64,000 bases of DNA from Streptomyces sulfonofaciens. Lineage in GTDB: Bacteria; Actinomycetota; Actinomycetes; Streptomycetales; Streptomycetaceae. How positions within the stretch are numbered: position 1 is the first letter of the stretch; each line of letters begins with the position of its first letter. Of this stretch, positions 8,094-15,436 are shown one piece after another. The stretch lies in assembly GCF_014656295.1 (NCBI RefSeq), contig NZ_BNCD01000015.1, positions 124,001-188,000 on the forward strand, written 5' to 3'. The position numbers were made by a program, and so were the translations under genes. The notes under the pieces were generated by a model, which saw only the letters and a program-made list of their open reading frames with translations, was not told the DNA's origin and did no database searches.

Positions 8094-8932
8094 ACGCGAC
8101 GGCCACGCCCACCGGCAGCACCGTCCTCGTTGCCAGCGATCTCGATCGCACGCTCATCTATTCCGCCCCGGCACTGGCCCTGCGCATGCCCGACGCGGAG
8201 GCGCCGCGGCTGCTGTGTGTCGAGGTCTACGAGGGCAAGCCGCTCTCGTACATGACCCAGGCCGCGGCTGTACTGCTTGAGGAGCTCACCCGCGCTTCGG
8301 TCTTCGTCCCCACCACGACCCGCAGCCGTGAGCAGTACGCACGGATCCACCTGCCGGGGCCTGCTCCCCGGTTTGCGATCTGTGCCAACGGAGGCCATCT
8401 GCTGGTCGACGGTGTCTCGGACAGCGGATGGCACCGGCAGGTCACCGCCCGGCTCGCCATGCACTCGGCGCCACTGGAAGAGATCCGATCCCATCTGGTG
8501 CGCACCGCCGACCCGGCCTGGGTGCTCAAGGAACGAGTCGCGGAAGACCTTTTCGCCTACCTCGTCGTCGAGCGGTCGCTGCTCCCCGACGAGTGGGTGA
8601 AGGAACTCTCCGACTGGGCGGAGCCCCGCGGATGGCAGGTGTCTCTGCAAGGTCGCAAGATCTATGCCGTGCCGAGTCCTCTGACCAAGAGTGCCGCCGT
8701 GCGTGAGGTCGCGCGTAGGGCCGGCGCGGACCTCGTGCTCGCCGCCGGAGACTCCCTGCTCGATGCGGACCTGCTGCTCGCGGCGGATCTGGCCTGGCGG
8801 CCCGGCCACGGCGAGCTTGCGGAGACGGGATGGAGCGTCCCCCAGCTCACGGCTCTTCCCGAGAGGGGCGTCGAAGCGGGCGAGCGGATCCTTCGAAGCT
8901 TCGTGCACGCACTCGTCCGTCGGACGGCATGA
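8090..8932 (+). CDS. HAD family hydrolase of the Ter operon
   Basis: 280 residues. ATG 8090 overlaps the previous stop as ATGA, so translation is probably coupled. HAD motifs: ASDLDRTLIY (motif I, Asp nucleophile and DxDxT, about residues 15-24), VPTTTRSREQY (motif II), a Lys in the LTKSAAVREV helix (motif III) and LAAGDSLLDADLL (motif IV, about 217-229). The CANGGHLLVDG strand is typical of the Cof/SPP-like group associated with Ter operons. Likely a phosphatase acting on the phosphoribosyl product of the adjacent PRTases; the substrate is inferred. An ATG at 8929 overlaps its stop and opens a frame to 9267, but that frame has no recognisable domain. Confidence 0.9.
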   Translation: MNATATPTGSTVLVASDLDRTLIYSAPALALRMPDAEAPRLLCVEVYEGKPLSYMTQAAAVLLEELTRASVFVPTTTRSREQYARIHLPGPAPRFAICANGGHLLVDGVSDSGWHRQVTARLAMHSAPLEEIRSHLVRTADPAWVLKERVAEDLFAYLVVERSLLPDEWVKELSDWAEPRGWQVSLQGRKIYAVPSPLTKSAAVREVARRAGADLVLAAGDSLLDADLLLAADLAWRPGHGELAETGWSVPQLTALPERGVEAGERILRSFVHALVRRTA

Positions 8933-9387
8933 GTCCCGAGCCGCTCGGAGGGAACGGACGGCGAGGTCGGTGTGGATCCGCGCGCCCGCACCCGGGCGGG
9001 TGGTACATCGGGTACCGGGCCGGTCTGCGGGGCGCACCGCACTTTCCTGTGCTCGTACGTCAGCTGCGTGGGCGAGGATCACCCTGCCGGGCGCGGTATG
9101 CCCGTGAGGCAGGCCCCCGTGTCCTGCCTGCACAGCCGCCGGGCCGTGTCCGCGCAGAACGCGGCGTCGGTGGCGGAGCCGGCCGCGGCCCGCTTTCCGG
9201 TCGGCGAGCCTGTGAGGTGCGTGGAACAGGCGTGGTGTGCTTTTCTCGATCATGCCGACAAGGCTAGAAATCCTCGACCGGCGGCGCATTGAGGTCCACC
9301 GCACGGTTTCGGTGGTGTGGGCCGCAGTCAAGAACTGCGGTTTTCCGCAATGCGTCGGCCGTCGTCGCCCGGCTAGCGTGATCGATC
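8933..9387. other. 455-bp gap with no supported gene
   Basis: Frames on both strands here are Arg/Gly-rich without recognisable motifs. One plus-strand frame (8929-9267) begins in an ATGA overlap with the HAD stop and might be a decayed operon member. The distal 150 bp is less GC-rich and carries the paired hairpins described at 9322-9349, so it probably holds the promoter and leader of the histidine kinase gene. Confidence 0.6.
9322..9349 (+). terminator. hairpin plus T-run, with a competing hairpin (attenuator-like)
   Basis: CCGCAGT (9322-9328) pairs with ACTGCGG (9334-9340) across a 5-nt loop and is followed directly by TTTT (9341-9344). The 3' arm can instead form TGCGG (9336-9340) with CCGCA (9345-9349) across the TTTT. 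The two stems are mutually exclusive. They sit 38 bp before the histidine kinase start, so the element may be an intrinsic terminator or an attenuator. Confidence 0.5.
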
Positions 9388-10530
9388 GTGGACGCAGAGG
9401 AACGCAACGGATTCAGACTCGCCATCGGAATCGTGCTCGGCGCTGTCACGGCAGTCGTCGAGTTCGCCTTCACGCTGTTGTCCGGTCTGGTCCTGCTGCT
9501 CGTACAGGCCTGGCCGCTGGGGCGGCAGGCGGTGCTGCGGTCGGTGGGATCGGCCGGTCGATGGCTCGCTGAGCGTGAGCGGGCGAGGCTCTCAGCGTGG
9601 CTGCGGATAAAGTGCTCCTCCGCATACACGGATGAACGCGCCCTCACGTATCTCGCGTGGCGCTGGCCGCTGGGCCTGCTCGGCGCGGTGGTGCTGCTGT
9701 GCGCGCTCATCGGCGGCGGATACTCGTTGTCGTTCATCATCGGCTGGCTGGTGACGGACGTGCGGCACCCTCTTGACCTGGTCGTGGCCAGTGCCGCCGG
9801 TCTCCTGCTGCTGTTCATGGCGATGCAGGGGGCGATCGGTGTCGGCACCCTGGAGCGGAGACTTGCCCGGCGGTTCCTGGGCCCCAGCCAGCAGGACGAG
9901 CTGCGGCGCCGTATCGAGCAGCTCTTCACCAGCCGCGCCGGAATCGTGGAGGCCGTGCACGAAGAGCGGCGCCGTATCGAAAGGGACCTGCACGACGGGG
10001 TGCAGCAACGGCTCGTGGCATTGGGAATGCTGCTCGGCCGCGCCCTGCGCAGTCAGGACCGGAAACACATGGACGAGCTTCTCGGCCAGGCCCATCAGCA
10101 GAGCCGGCAGGCGCTCACCGAACTGAGGGAGGTGGCGTGGCGGGTCTATCCGACGGCCCTCGACGAGGCAGGGCTCAGAGCCGCCGTGGAGACCGTGGCC
10201 GAGCGGTCGGCCGTGCGGGTGGACCTGGATTTCAAGGTGAGGGAGGAGCCACGGGGCCCGGTCGCCGCGGTTGCCTACTTCGTGGTCTCGGAAGCGGTCA
10301 CCAACACGGTCAAGCATGCGCAGGCCACCCGGATAAGAGTCATGATCGAAGGGCAGAAGGACGGATCCCTGCTGGTCTGCGTCGAAGATGACGGTTCAGG
10401 AGGCGCGGATCCCCGGGGCAGCGGCCTCATCGGGCTCGCTCGTCGTGTGGCCGCGCTGGATGGACACTTCGACGTGAGCAGTCCGGGCGGAGGGCCCACG
10501 GTGATCAGAGCGGAGCTGCCATGCGGTTGA
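9388..10530 (+). CDS. Membrane sensor histidine kinase (NarL/DesK class)
   Basis: 380 residues from GTG 9388. Two N-terminal hydrophobic segments (about 12-35) and three more (about 90-155) form the membrane sensor. The HisKA_3 dimerisation region contains ERRRIERDLHDGVQQRL with the phospho-accepting His near residue 202. The C-terminal HATPase region has VVSEAVTNTVKHAQ (N box), CVEDDGSGGADPRGSGLIGL (G boxes) and a closing GGPTVIRAELP strand. No extracytoplasmic sensing domain of any size is visible, so it probably senses within or at the membrane. Its stop lies past the start of the response regulator (10-bp overlap), so the two are one transcription unit. The signal is unknown. Confidence 0.95.
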   Translation: MDAEERNGFRLAIGIVLGAVTAVVEFAFTLLSGLVLLLVQAWPLGRQAVLRSVGSAGRWLAERERARLSAWLRIKCSSAYTDERALTYLAWRWPLGLLGAVVLLCALIGGGYSLSFIIGWLVTDVRHPLDLVVASAAGLLLLFMAMQGAIGVGTLERRLARRFLGPSQQDELRRRIEQLFTSRAGIVEAVHEERRRIERDLHDGVQQRLVALGMLLGRALRSQDRKHMDELLGQAHQQSRQALTELREVAWRVYPTALDEAGLRAAVETVAERSAVRVDLDFKVREEPRGPVAAVAYFVVSEAVTNTVKHAQATRIRVMIEGQKDGSLLVCVEDDGSGGADPRGSGLIGLARRVAALDGHFDVSSPGGGPTVIRAELPCG

Positions 10531-11168
10531 TCCTGGCGGAGGACTCCACGCTGCTCCGTGAGGGCCTGCTCCGTCTGCTGGCCGAGGAAGGGCATGAGGT
10601 CCTTGCCGCGGTCGGTGATGCGGAGGCGCTGCTCGACGCGGTGGCCACCGAGGTGCCGGACGTCGTCGTGGCCGATGTGCGCATGCCGCCGACCCACACC
10701 GACGAGGGGCTGCGGGCGGCCTTGGAGATCCGGAAGCGATGGCCGGCCGTGGGTGTTCTGGTGCTGTCACAGTACGTGGAGAAGAGATATGCGACGGAGC
10801 TGCTCACGGGTGAGTCGGAGGGGGTCGGTTATCTGCTGAAGGATCGTGTCGTCCAGGTCGACGAGTTCCTTGATGCCCTGGACAGGGTCGGCCAAGGGCA
10901 GGCGGCCTTCGACTCGGAGGTGGTGCGGCAACTGCTGGGGCGCAGCCCGCACAAGGACTCACTGGACCGCCTCACCGAGCGGGAGCGGGGCGTCCTGGCC
11001 GAGATGGCCCAGGGGCATACCAACGCCGCGGTCGCACAGCGACTGCATATCTCCCTCAGCGCCGTGGAGAAGCACGTCAACGCCATCTTCGACAAACTCG
11101 ACCTGCCCGGCGGCAGGGGCTACTCCCGCCGGGTACTCGCCGTGCTGCGGTATCTCGGTACCGAATAA
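10521..11168 (+). CDS. LuxR/NarL-type response regulator
   Basis: 215 residues, starting inside the end of the kinase gene. The receiver domain shows MRLILAEDSTLLREG (acidic pocket), DVVVADVRMPP (phospho-acceptor Asp about residue 54), VLVLSQYVE and YLLKDRV (Lys switch). The output domain is a GerE helix-turn-helix: LTERERGVLAEMAQGHTN followed by VAQRLHISLSAVEKHVNAIF. Cognate partner of the kinase immediately upstream. The next gene begins 9 bp downstream behind an AAGGAGG, so the methyltransferase may be co-transcribed. Targets cannot be predicted. Confidence 0.95.
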   Translation: MRLILAEDSTLLREGLLRLLAEEGHEVLAAVGDAEALLDAVATEVPDVVVADVRMPPTHTDEGLRAALEIRKRWPAVGVLVLSQYVEKRYATELLTGESEGVGYLLKDRVVQVDEFLDALDRVGQGQAAFDSEVVRQLLGRSPHKDSLDRLTERERGVLAEMAQGHTNAAVAQRLHISLSAVEKHVNAIFDKLDLPGGRGYSRRVLAVLRYLGTE

Positions 11169-11177
11169 GGAGGCCGA

Positions 11178-11837
11178 ATGGCCAGGAACAACAGCACTCG
11201 GCTGACCGATGAGCTGTACTCCTACATGCTCGGGCACAATCCACCGCTGGACCCCGTGCAGCGGATGCTCGTCGAGGTCACGCACACCGAGTTGCCTCTC
11301 GTGGCGGGCAAGCAGGTGGCACAGGAACAGGGACCGCTTCTCGCGTTTCTGGTGCGCCTGACGGGAGCCCGCCGGATCGTCGAGGTGGGAACGTTCACGG
11401 GCCTTTCCGCGCTGTCCATGGCCCAGGCTCTGCCTGCCGGTGGCACCCTGCTGACCTGCGACATCTCAGAGGAGTGGACCGAGCGCGCCCGCACTGCGTG
11501 GGCCAAGGCCGGGGTAGCGGACCGGATCGACCTGCGCATCGGTGACGCGCGGCAGACTCTGGAGAGCCTGCCGCAGGAGCAGGCGTTCGATATGGCCTTC
11601 ATCGACGCTGACAAGATCAACTACATCGCGTACTGGGAAGCGCTGGTGCCTCGTATACGCCAGGGTGGACTTCTCGTGGTGGACAACGTCTTCTTCCACG
11701 GAGAGGTCGTCCACCCGGAAGCCGAGGGGCATGCCGCAGCGATCAAGGAGTTCAACGACCATGTGCGGCAGGACCAGCGTGTTGAGGCGGTGATGCTGGC
11801 GGTGGCGGACGGGCTGACGCTTGCCCGCAGGAAATAG
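11178..11837 (+). CDS. SAM-dependent O-methyltransferase (caffeoyl-CoA type)
   Basis: 219 residues with an AAGGAGG ribosome-binding site at 11167-11173. The Methyltransf_3 pattern is clear: RRIVEVGTFTGLSALSMA (SAM motif I), TCDISEEWTERAR, RIDLRIGDARQTLESL and DMAFIDADKINYIAYWEA (metal/SAM motif with the family DADK), then LLVVDNVFFHGEVV. This cation-dependent family methylates catechol-type hydroxyls. The gene is 9 bp from the response regulator, so probably co-transcribed. The substrate is unknown. A related but distinct family member is encoded at 37809-38480. Confidence 0.93.
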   Translation: MARNNSTRLTDELYSYMLGHNPPLDPVQRMLVEVTHTELPLVAGKQVAQEQGPLLAFLVRLTGARRIVEVGTFTGLSALSMAQALPAGGTLLTCDISEEWTERARTAWAKAGVADRIDLRIGDARQTLESLPQEQAFDMAFIDADKINYIAYWEALVPRIRQGGLLVVDNVFFHGEVVHPEAEGHAAAIKEFNDHVRQDQRVEAVMLAVADGLTLARRK

Positions 11838-11870
11838 GCTGTCTCAGCGGCGGACCGCCTGACTCAGCCG
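11837..11870. terminator. imperfect hairpin between convergent genes
   Basis: GGCTG (11837-11841) can pair with CAGCC (11865-11869), continued inward with mismatches by TCAG/CTGA. It occupies the 26-bp gap between the methyltransferase and the FmdB gene and could terminate both. Confidence 0.4.
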
Positions 11871-12082
11871 CAGCAACCCCCGCCGCAGCAGCCGCCGCCC
11901 CCGCCTCCGCCCCGGTTACTGCTCGTGGGGCTGGCGGCGCCGCCGACGGCTACCGTCGACAGCAGCTTCACCGTGTCGTCGTGTCCGGCCGGGCAGGTGG
12001 CCGGCGCCGAGGACTCGGCCATCGGGCGGTTCAGCTCGAATGTGTCGCCGCAGCTGCGGCAGCGGTACTCATAGCGAGGCAT
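11864..12082 (-). CDS. FmdB-type zinc ribbon regulatory protein
   Basis: 72 residues from ATG 12082 (an alternative ATG lies two codons upstream). MPRYEYRCRSCGDTFELNR is the typical N-terminus, with CRSC as the first Cys pair. The second half of the classical CxxC-CxxC ribbon is reduced: one Cys in ATCPAGHDD, with His following, may complete the site. The C-terminus is a Gly-rich stretch ending in two CC pairs (GGGGCCGGGCCG), a feature common in actinobacterial copies. Small zinc-ribbon proteins of this family are thought to be regulators or assembly helpers. It is a single gene, convergent with the methyltransferase. Confidence 0.88.
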   Translation of the reverse strand: MPRYEYRCRSCGDTFELNRPMAESSAPATCPAGHDDTVKLLSTVAVGGAASPTSSNRGGGGGGGCCGGGCCG

Positions 12083-12291
12083 GACCATAGGTTAACCGGC
12101 GAAGGCGCGCCGGGACAGAGCACCTCGCGGGAGCGTGGTCGCCGGGCTGACGGAGATCCCACTCCTGAGGTCCGGCTCCGGGGGCCGCAGCCAGTGGCCG
12201 ATCGGCTGGAGCCCGCGGAGTCTCCAGGTGAAGGGGCTGACCCGGGTCCCGCCCGCGCTGTGCGAGACACCACCCCGGGACGCCCGCCGTG

Positions 12292-13329
12292 TCACCGCAC
12301 GACCGTACCGGGCGTGCTGGCGAGGAGGCGCAGTTCGCTGCGGGTGGGGGCGCCTTCCCAGTCGCCGTGGGAGGCGACGGCGAAGGCACCTGTGGTGACG
12401 GCACGATCCAGACGTGCCTCGGCGTCCTCGCCGTCCAGGAGCGCGGAGAGGTACCCCGCCACGAATGCGTCGCCGGCTCCCACCGCGTCCACGGCCCGTA
12501 CGGGGCGGGCGGGGCGGTGGAGGTCGCCATGGGCGGTGTGTGAGACGGCCCCTTCGGGGCCGAGCTTCACCACGACCTCGTCGATGCCCCGGGCGAGGAG
12601 CCGCTTCGCCAGATCCGTGGTACCGGCCGCGGTACCGGTGGTGGCATCGGCGGGCCTGTGCTCGTCTCCCGCTTCCGGCGGCAGGCACAGAGGCAGCTCG
12701 TCGTCGGAGGCGATGAGGACATCTACATAAGGAACGCAGGTGCTGAGGAAGGCGGAAGCCGACTCGGCGCTCCAGAGGCGGGAGCGGAAGTTGACGTCCA
12801 GGCAGACCAGGCTGCCGTGTGCGCGGGCCAGTTCCAGGGCGCGCCGGGTCGTAGCGAGGGCGGAAGGACTCAGGGAGGGGGTGATACCGGTCAGATGCAG
12901 GATCCGGGGGGCACGCGTGGTGAAGGCACGCTCCAGGGCGCCCGGGTCGAGCCGCGAACCGGCGGAGCCCGCGCGGTAGTAGTGGACGCGCGTGACGTCG
13001 GGCAGTCGGGGCTCGAAAAGGATCAGCCCGGTCGGCGCCTCGGGGTCGCGTACCACGTCGCAGAGGTCGATGCCTTCGGCGCGGAGCGTGCGCAGCACCA
13101 GTTCGCCCGCCTCGTCGTCGCCGACCGCGCCCGCCCACCGGACCGGGTGCCCCAACCGGGCCAGACCGATGGCGACGTTCGACTCGGCCCCGGCAATGGA
13201 CACCTCCATCGAGCCGCCCAGCTTCAGGGGGCCGCTGCCGCGCAGCGCGACCATGGTCTCGCCGAAGGTGAGGACGTCGTCTCCGGTGGCGGCCGGTACG
13301 ACAGGGCCCGGCGCCTGCCGTGCGGTCAT
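12292..13329 (-). CDS. kdgK: PfkB-family sugar kinase, probably 2-keto-3-deoxy-galactonate/gluconate kinase
   Basis: 345 residues. PfkB ribokinase fold: DVLTFGETMVALRG at the N-terminus, GGSMEVSIAGAESNVAIGLARLG (substrate-binding Gly-Gly-x2-N region, shown in part), LVCLDVNFRSRLW, and the anion hole and catalytic Asp in AVDAVGAGDAFVAGYL. It is the last gene of the unit: its start overlaps the aldolase stop by 4 bp. With a galactonate-type dehydratase and a KDPG-type aldolase upstream it should phosphorylate 2-dehydro-3-deoxy-D-galactonate (or gluconate). This differs from the enterobacterial DgoK family, so it is a non-orthologous solution to the same step. A longer overlapping frame on the same strand is a shadow. 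Confidence 0.9.
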   Translation of the reverse strand: MTARQAPGPVVPAATGDDVLTFGETMVALRGSGPLKLGGSMEVSIAGAESNVAIGLARLGHPVRWAGAVGDDEAGELVLRTLRAEGIDLCDVVRDPEAPTGLILFEPRLPDVTRVHYYRAGSAGSRLDPGALERAFTTRAPRILHLTGITPSLSPSALATTRRALELARAHGSLVCLDVNFRSRLWSAESASAFLSTCVPYVDVLIASDDELPLCLPPEAGDEHRPADATTGTAAGTTDLAKRLLARGIDEVVVKLGPEGAVSHTAHGDLHRPARPVRAVDAVGAGDAFVAGYLSALLDGEDAEARLDRAVTTGAFAVASHGDWEGAPTRSELRLLASTPGTVVR

Positions 13330-13946
13330 TTGCAGACCGCCCTGAAGTTCGCGGCCCGCTTGCGCAGCGCGGCCAGATCACCACCGTCCGCGGCATCGCC
13401 CACCAGCGGCGACCCCACGCCGACGGCGGCGGCACCCAAGGCCAGGTAGTCCTTGGCGGCGGACACGTCCACGCCGCCGACCGGAACGAACGGCGCATCG
13501 GGAAACGGGCCTTGCAGGGCCTTGAGATAGGAAGGACCACCGACGGTGGACGCTGGAAAGATCTTGAGGGCGGTTGCGCCGGCGGCGCGTGCGGCGATCA
13601 CATCGGTGGGCGTCAGCACACCGGCGACGACCGGCAGTCCCAGGCGCAGTGCCTCCTGCACACCCGCACCGAGCCCCGGGGTCACGACCAGGTTGGCGCC
13701 TGCGTCCACCGCCTGCTCCGCGTCCTGTGCGGTGAGGACGGTTCCCGCACCGAGCCAGGCGTCGGTGCCCAGTTCCGCCCGTGCGCGCCGGATGACGTCC
13801 AGAGCCCCTGTACCGCTGAGTGAGACCTCCACCAGCGCAATGCCCGACTCGGCCAGGGCCATGACCGTTTGGAAGGACGCCTCGGCATCCGAGCCGCGGA
13901 CGATGGCGACCAACCGCTGTTGCCGCAGGGCAGTCATGAAATCCAT
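13326..13946 (-). CDS. eda: KDPG/KDPGal aldolase (Eda/DgoA family)
   Basis: 206 residues. Class I aldolase of the KDPG family: RLVAIVRGSDAE (Arg of the substrate phosphate site), LVEVSLSGTGALD (catalytic Glu), WLGAGTVLTAQDAEQAV, LVVTPGLG and GATALKIFPASTVGG with the Schiff-base Lys, then FVPVGGVDVSAA. It cleaves 2-keto-3-deoxy-6-phospho-aldonates to pyruvate and glyceraldehyde 3-phosphate. It sits between the dehydratase gene (98-bp gap) and the kinase gene (4-bp overlap), an arrangement that fits the De Ley-Doudoroff galactonate route better than a general Entner-Doudoroff role. Confidence 0.93.
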   Translation of the reverse strand: MDFMTALRQQRLVAIVRGSDAEASFQTVMALAESGIALVEVSLSGTGALDVIRRARAELGTDAWLGAGTVLTAQDAEQAVDAGANLVVTPGLGAGVQEALRLGLPVVAGVLTPTDVIAARAAGATALKIFPASTVGGPSYLKALQGPFPDAPFVPVGGVDVSAAKDYLALGAAAVGVGSPLVGDAADGGDLAALRKRAANFRAVCK

Positions 13947-14043
13947 AGTGCTTCATCCTTCTCGGTCGGAGAGCCTGGTGCACGGGAACGTGAGGGACGG
14001 GACGGTGAGGGACGGGCCGCAGGGCGGGGGACTCCGCTCGTGG

Positions 14044-15189
14044 TCACCACTCGGCGAAGGTCCCGTCGTCGAAACGCCATACCGGGTTGCGCCACGCATG
14101 CGCGTTGCGGTCCGCAGCGCGGATCGCCGCCTCGTCCACCTGCACGCCCAGGCCGGGCCGGTCGGTGCGGAGCAGGGAACCGGAGACGAAGCGGAACGGC
14201 TCGGGGTCGGCGACATAGTCCAGCAACTCGGCGGCCTTGTTGTAGTGGATGCCGATCGACTGCTCCTGGATCAGGAAGTTCGGGGTGGTGAAGGCCACCT
14301 GAAGGCTGGCCGCTAGGGCCACTGGACCCAGCGGGCAGTGCGGCGCGATCTGAGCCCCGTACGCCTCCGCGAGCGCCGCGATGCGCCGGAGCTCGGAGAT
14401 TCCACCGGCGTGCGAGATATCCGGCTGCACCACGGCGACCCCGGCCTGAAGCGGAGCGAGGAACTCCTCTCGAGCGAAGAGACGTTCACCGAGAGCAAGA
14501 GGGATATTGGAGGCACTCACCAGGTCGGACAGGGCGTGATGATGGGCGGGGAGAACAGGTTCCTCGACGAAGAGAGGGGCGGAGTCGGTGAGTAGCGGCA
14601 ACAGGCGGCGCGCATTGGCGGGGGAGACGCGGCCATGGAAGTCAACGGCGAAGTCCCTGCTGTCGCCCAACGCTTCCCGCGCGGTCTCGGCCCGCAGGAC
14701 GCAGGCACGAATATCGGCTCGTGAGGCAAGCGGGCCCATACGGCCGGTGCCGTTCATCTTCACCGCGGTGAATCCGGCCTCGGTCTGAGCGGCTATCGCC
14801 TCACGGATCTCCGCCGGCTCGTCACCACCCACCCAGGCGTAGGCGCGGACGCTCTCCCGGACGGGGCCACCGAGCAACTGGTGCACCGGCTGCCCATAGG
14901 TCTTGCCCTTGATGTCCCACAGCGCCTGATCCAGCCCGGCGACGGCGGACGAAAGGACAGGACCTCCTCGGTAGAAGCCACCCTTGGTCATCACCTGCCA
15001 GTGGTCCTCGATCCGCAGTGGGTCCTGCCCGATCAGGTACTCGGATAGCACCTGCACCGCCGTCCGCACCACCTCCGCGCGTCCCTCCACGACCGGCTCG
15101 CCCCACCCGACGACCCCCTCATCGGTCTCGACCCGGGCGAAGAGCCAGCGGGGCGGTGCCAGGAAGGTCTCGACACGGGTGATCTTCAC
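14044..15189 (-). CDS. dgoD: Galactonate dehydratase (mandelate racemase/enolase superfamily)
   Basis: 381 residues from GTG 15189, preceded by AAGGGA. Enolase-superfamily capping and barrel domains: VDFHGRVSP gives the DxH pair (metal Asp and general-acid/base His), FVEEPVLP the second metal Glu, LALGERLF the third, and APHCPLGPVALAAS the second catalytic His. This DxH plus PHCPLGP arrangement matches galactonate dehydratase rather than mandelate racemase. The reaction is D-galactonate to 2-dehydro-3-deoxy-D-galactonate. First gene of a three-gene unit with aldolase and kinase. An AT-rich, partly palindromic stretch 130-155 bp upstream is the likely control region. No transporter or regulator gene is adjacent in the window. 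Confidence 0.92.
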   Translation of the reverse strand: MKITRVETFLAPPRWLFARVETDEGVVGWGEPVVEGRAEVVRTAVQVLSEYLIGQDPLRIEDHWQVMTKGGFYRGGPVLSSAVAGLDQALWDIKGKTYGQPVHQLLGGPVRESVRAYAWVGGDEPAEIREAIAAQTEAGFTAVKMNGTGRMGPLASRADIRACVLRAETAREALGDSRDFAVDFHGRVSPANARRLLPLLTDSAPLFVEEPVLPAHHHALSDLVSASNIPLALGERLFAREEFLAPLQAGVAVVQPDISHAGGISELRRIAALAEAYGAQIAPHCPLGPVALAASLQVAFTTPNFLIQEQSIGIHYNKAAELLDYVADPEPFRFVSGSLLRTDRPGLGVQVDEAAIRAADRNAHAWRNPVWRFDDGTFAEW

Positions 15190-15317
15190 TGAGGGATCCC
15201 TTCCCGAAGGAGCGCACTCGGCCCCGAGGCCCCGACGGCCGGCTGGTGCGTCCCGGCTCTTTCGACAGGCGCCGACAGCGGGCGTGGGAACGTTGACGCT
15301 GTTCGGTTCCAGACTCG

Positions 15318-15346
15318 CATATGTTCTGGTTATTTAACAATTAATA
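15318..15346 (-). promoter_or_regulatory. AT-rich control region of the galactonate operon
   Basis: In a region of about 70 percent GC this 29-bp stretch is mostly A/T. It contains TTAA-CAA-TTAA, an inverted TTAA pair, and a nearby CATATG. It is 130-155 bp upstream of dgoD and the only such island in the gap, so an operator or promoter is likely. The regulator is not encoded nearby. Confidence 0.4.
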
Positions 15347-15436
15347 GTGCTCGGAAGGGAGGTGCTGTCATTGGTCGGGACACTGGTGCTCGCCCGCTCC
15401 GCGCCCGCCCCCGGCGTGGATCCGCCGGTCACAGCC

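Noticed and set aside
8929..9267. small gene overlapping the HAD stop (ATGA)
   Set aside because: The start context is good but the product is Arg/Gly-rich without any recognisable feature; noted in the gap entry only.
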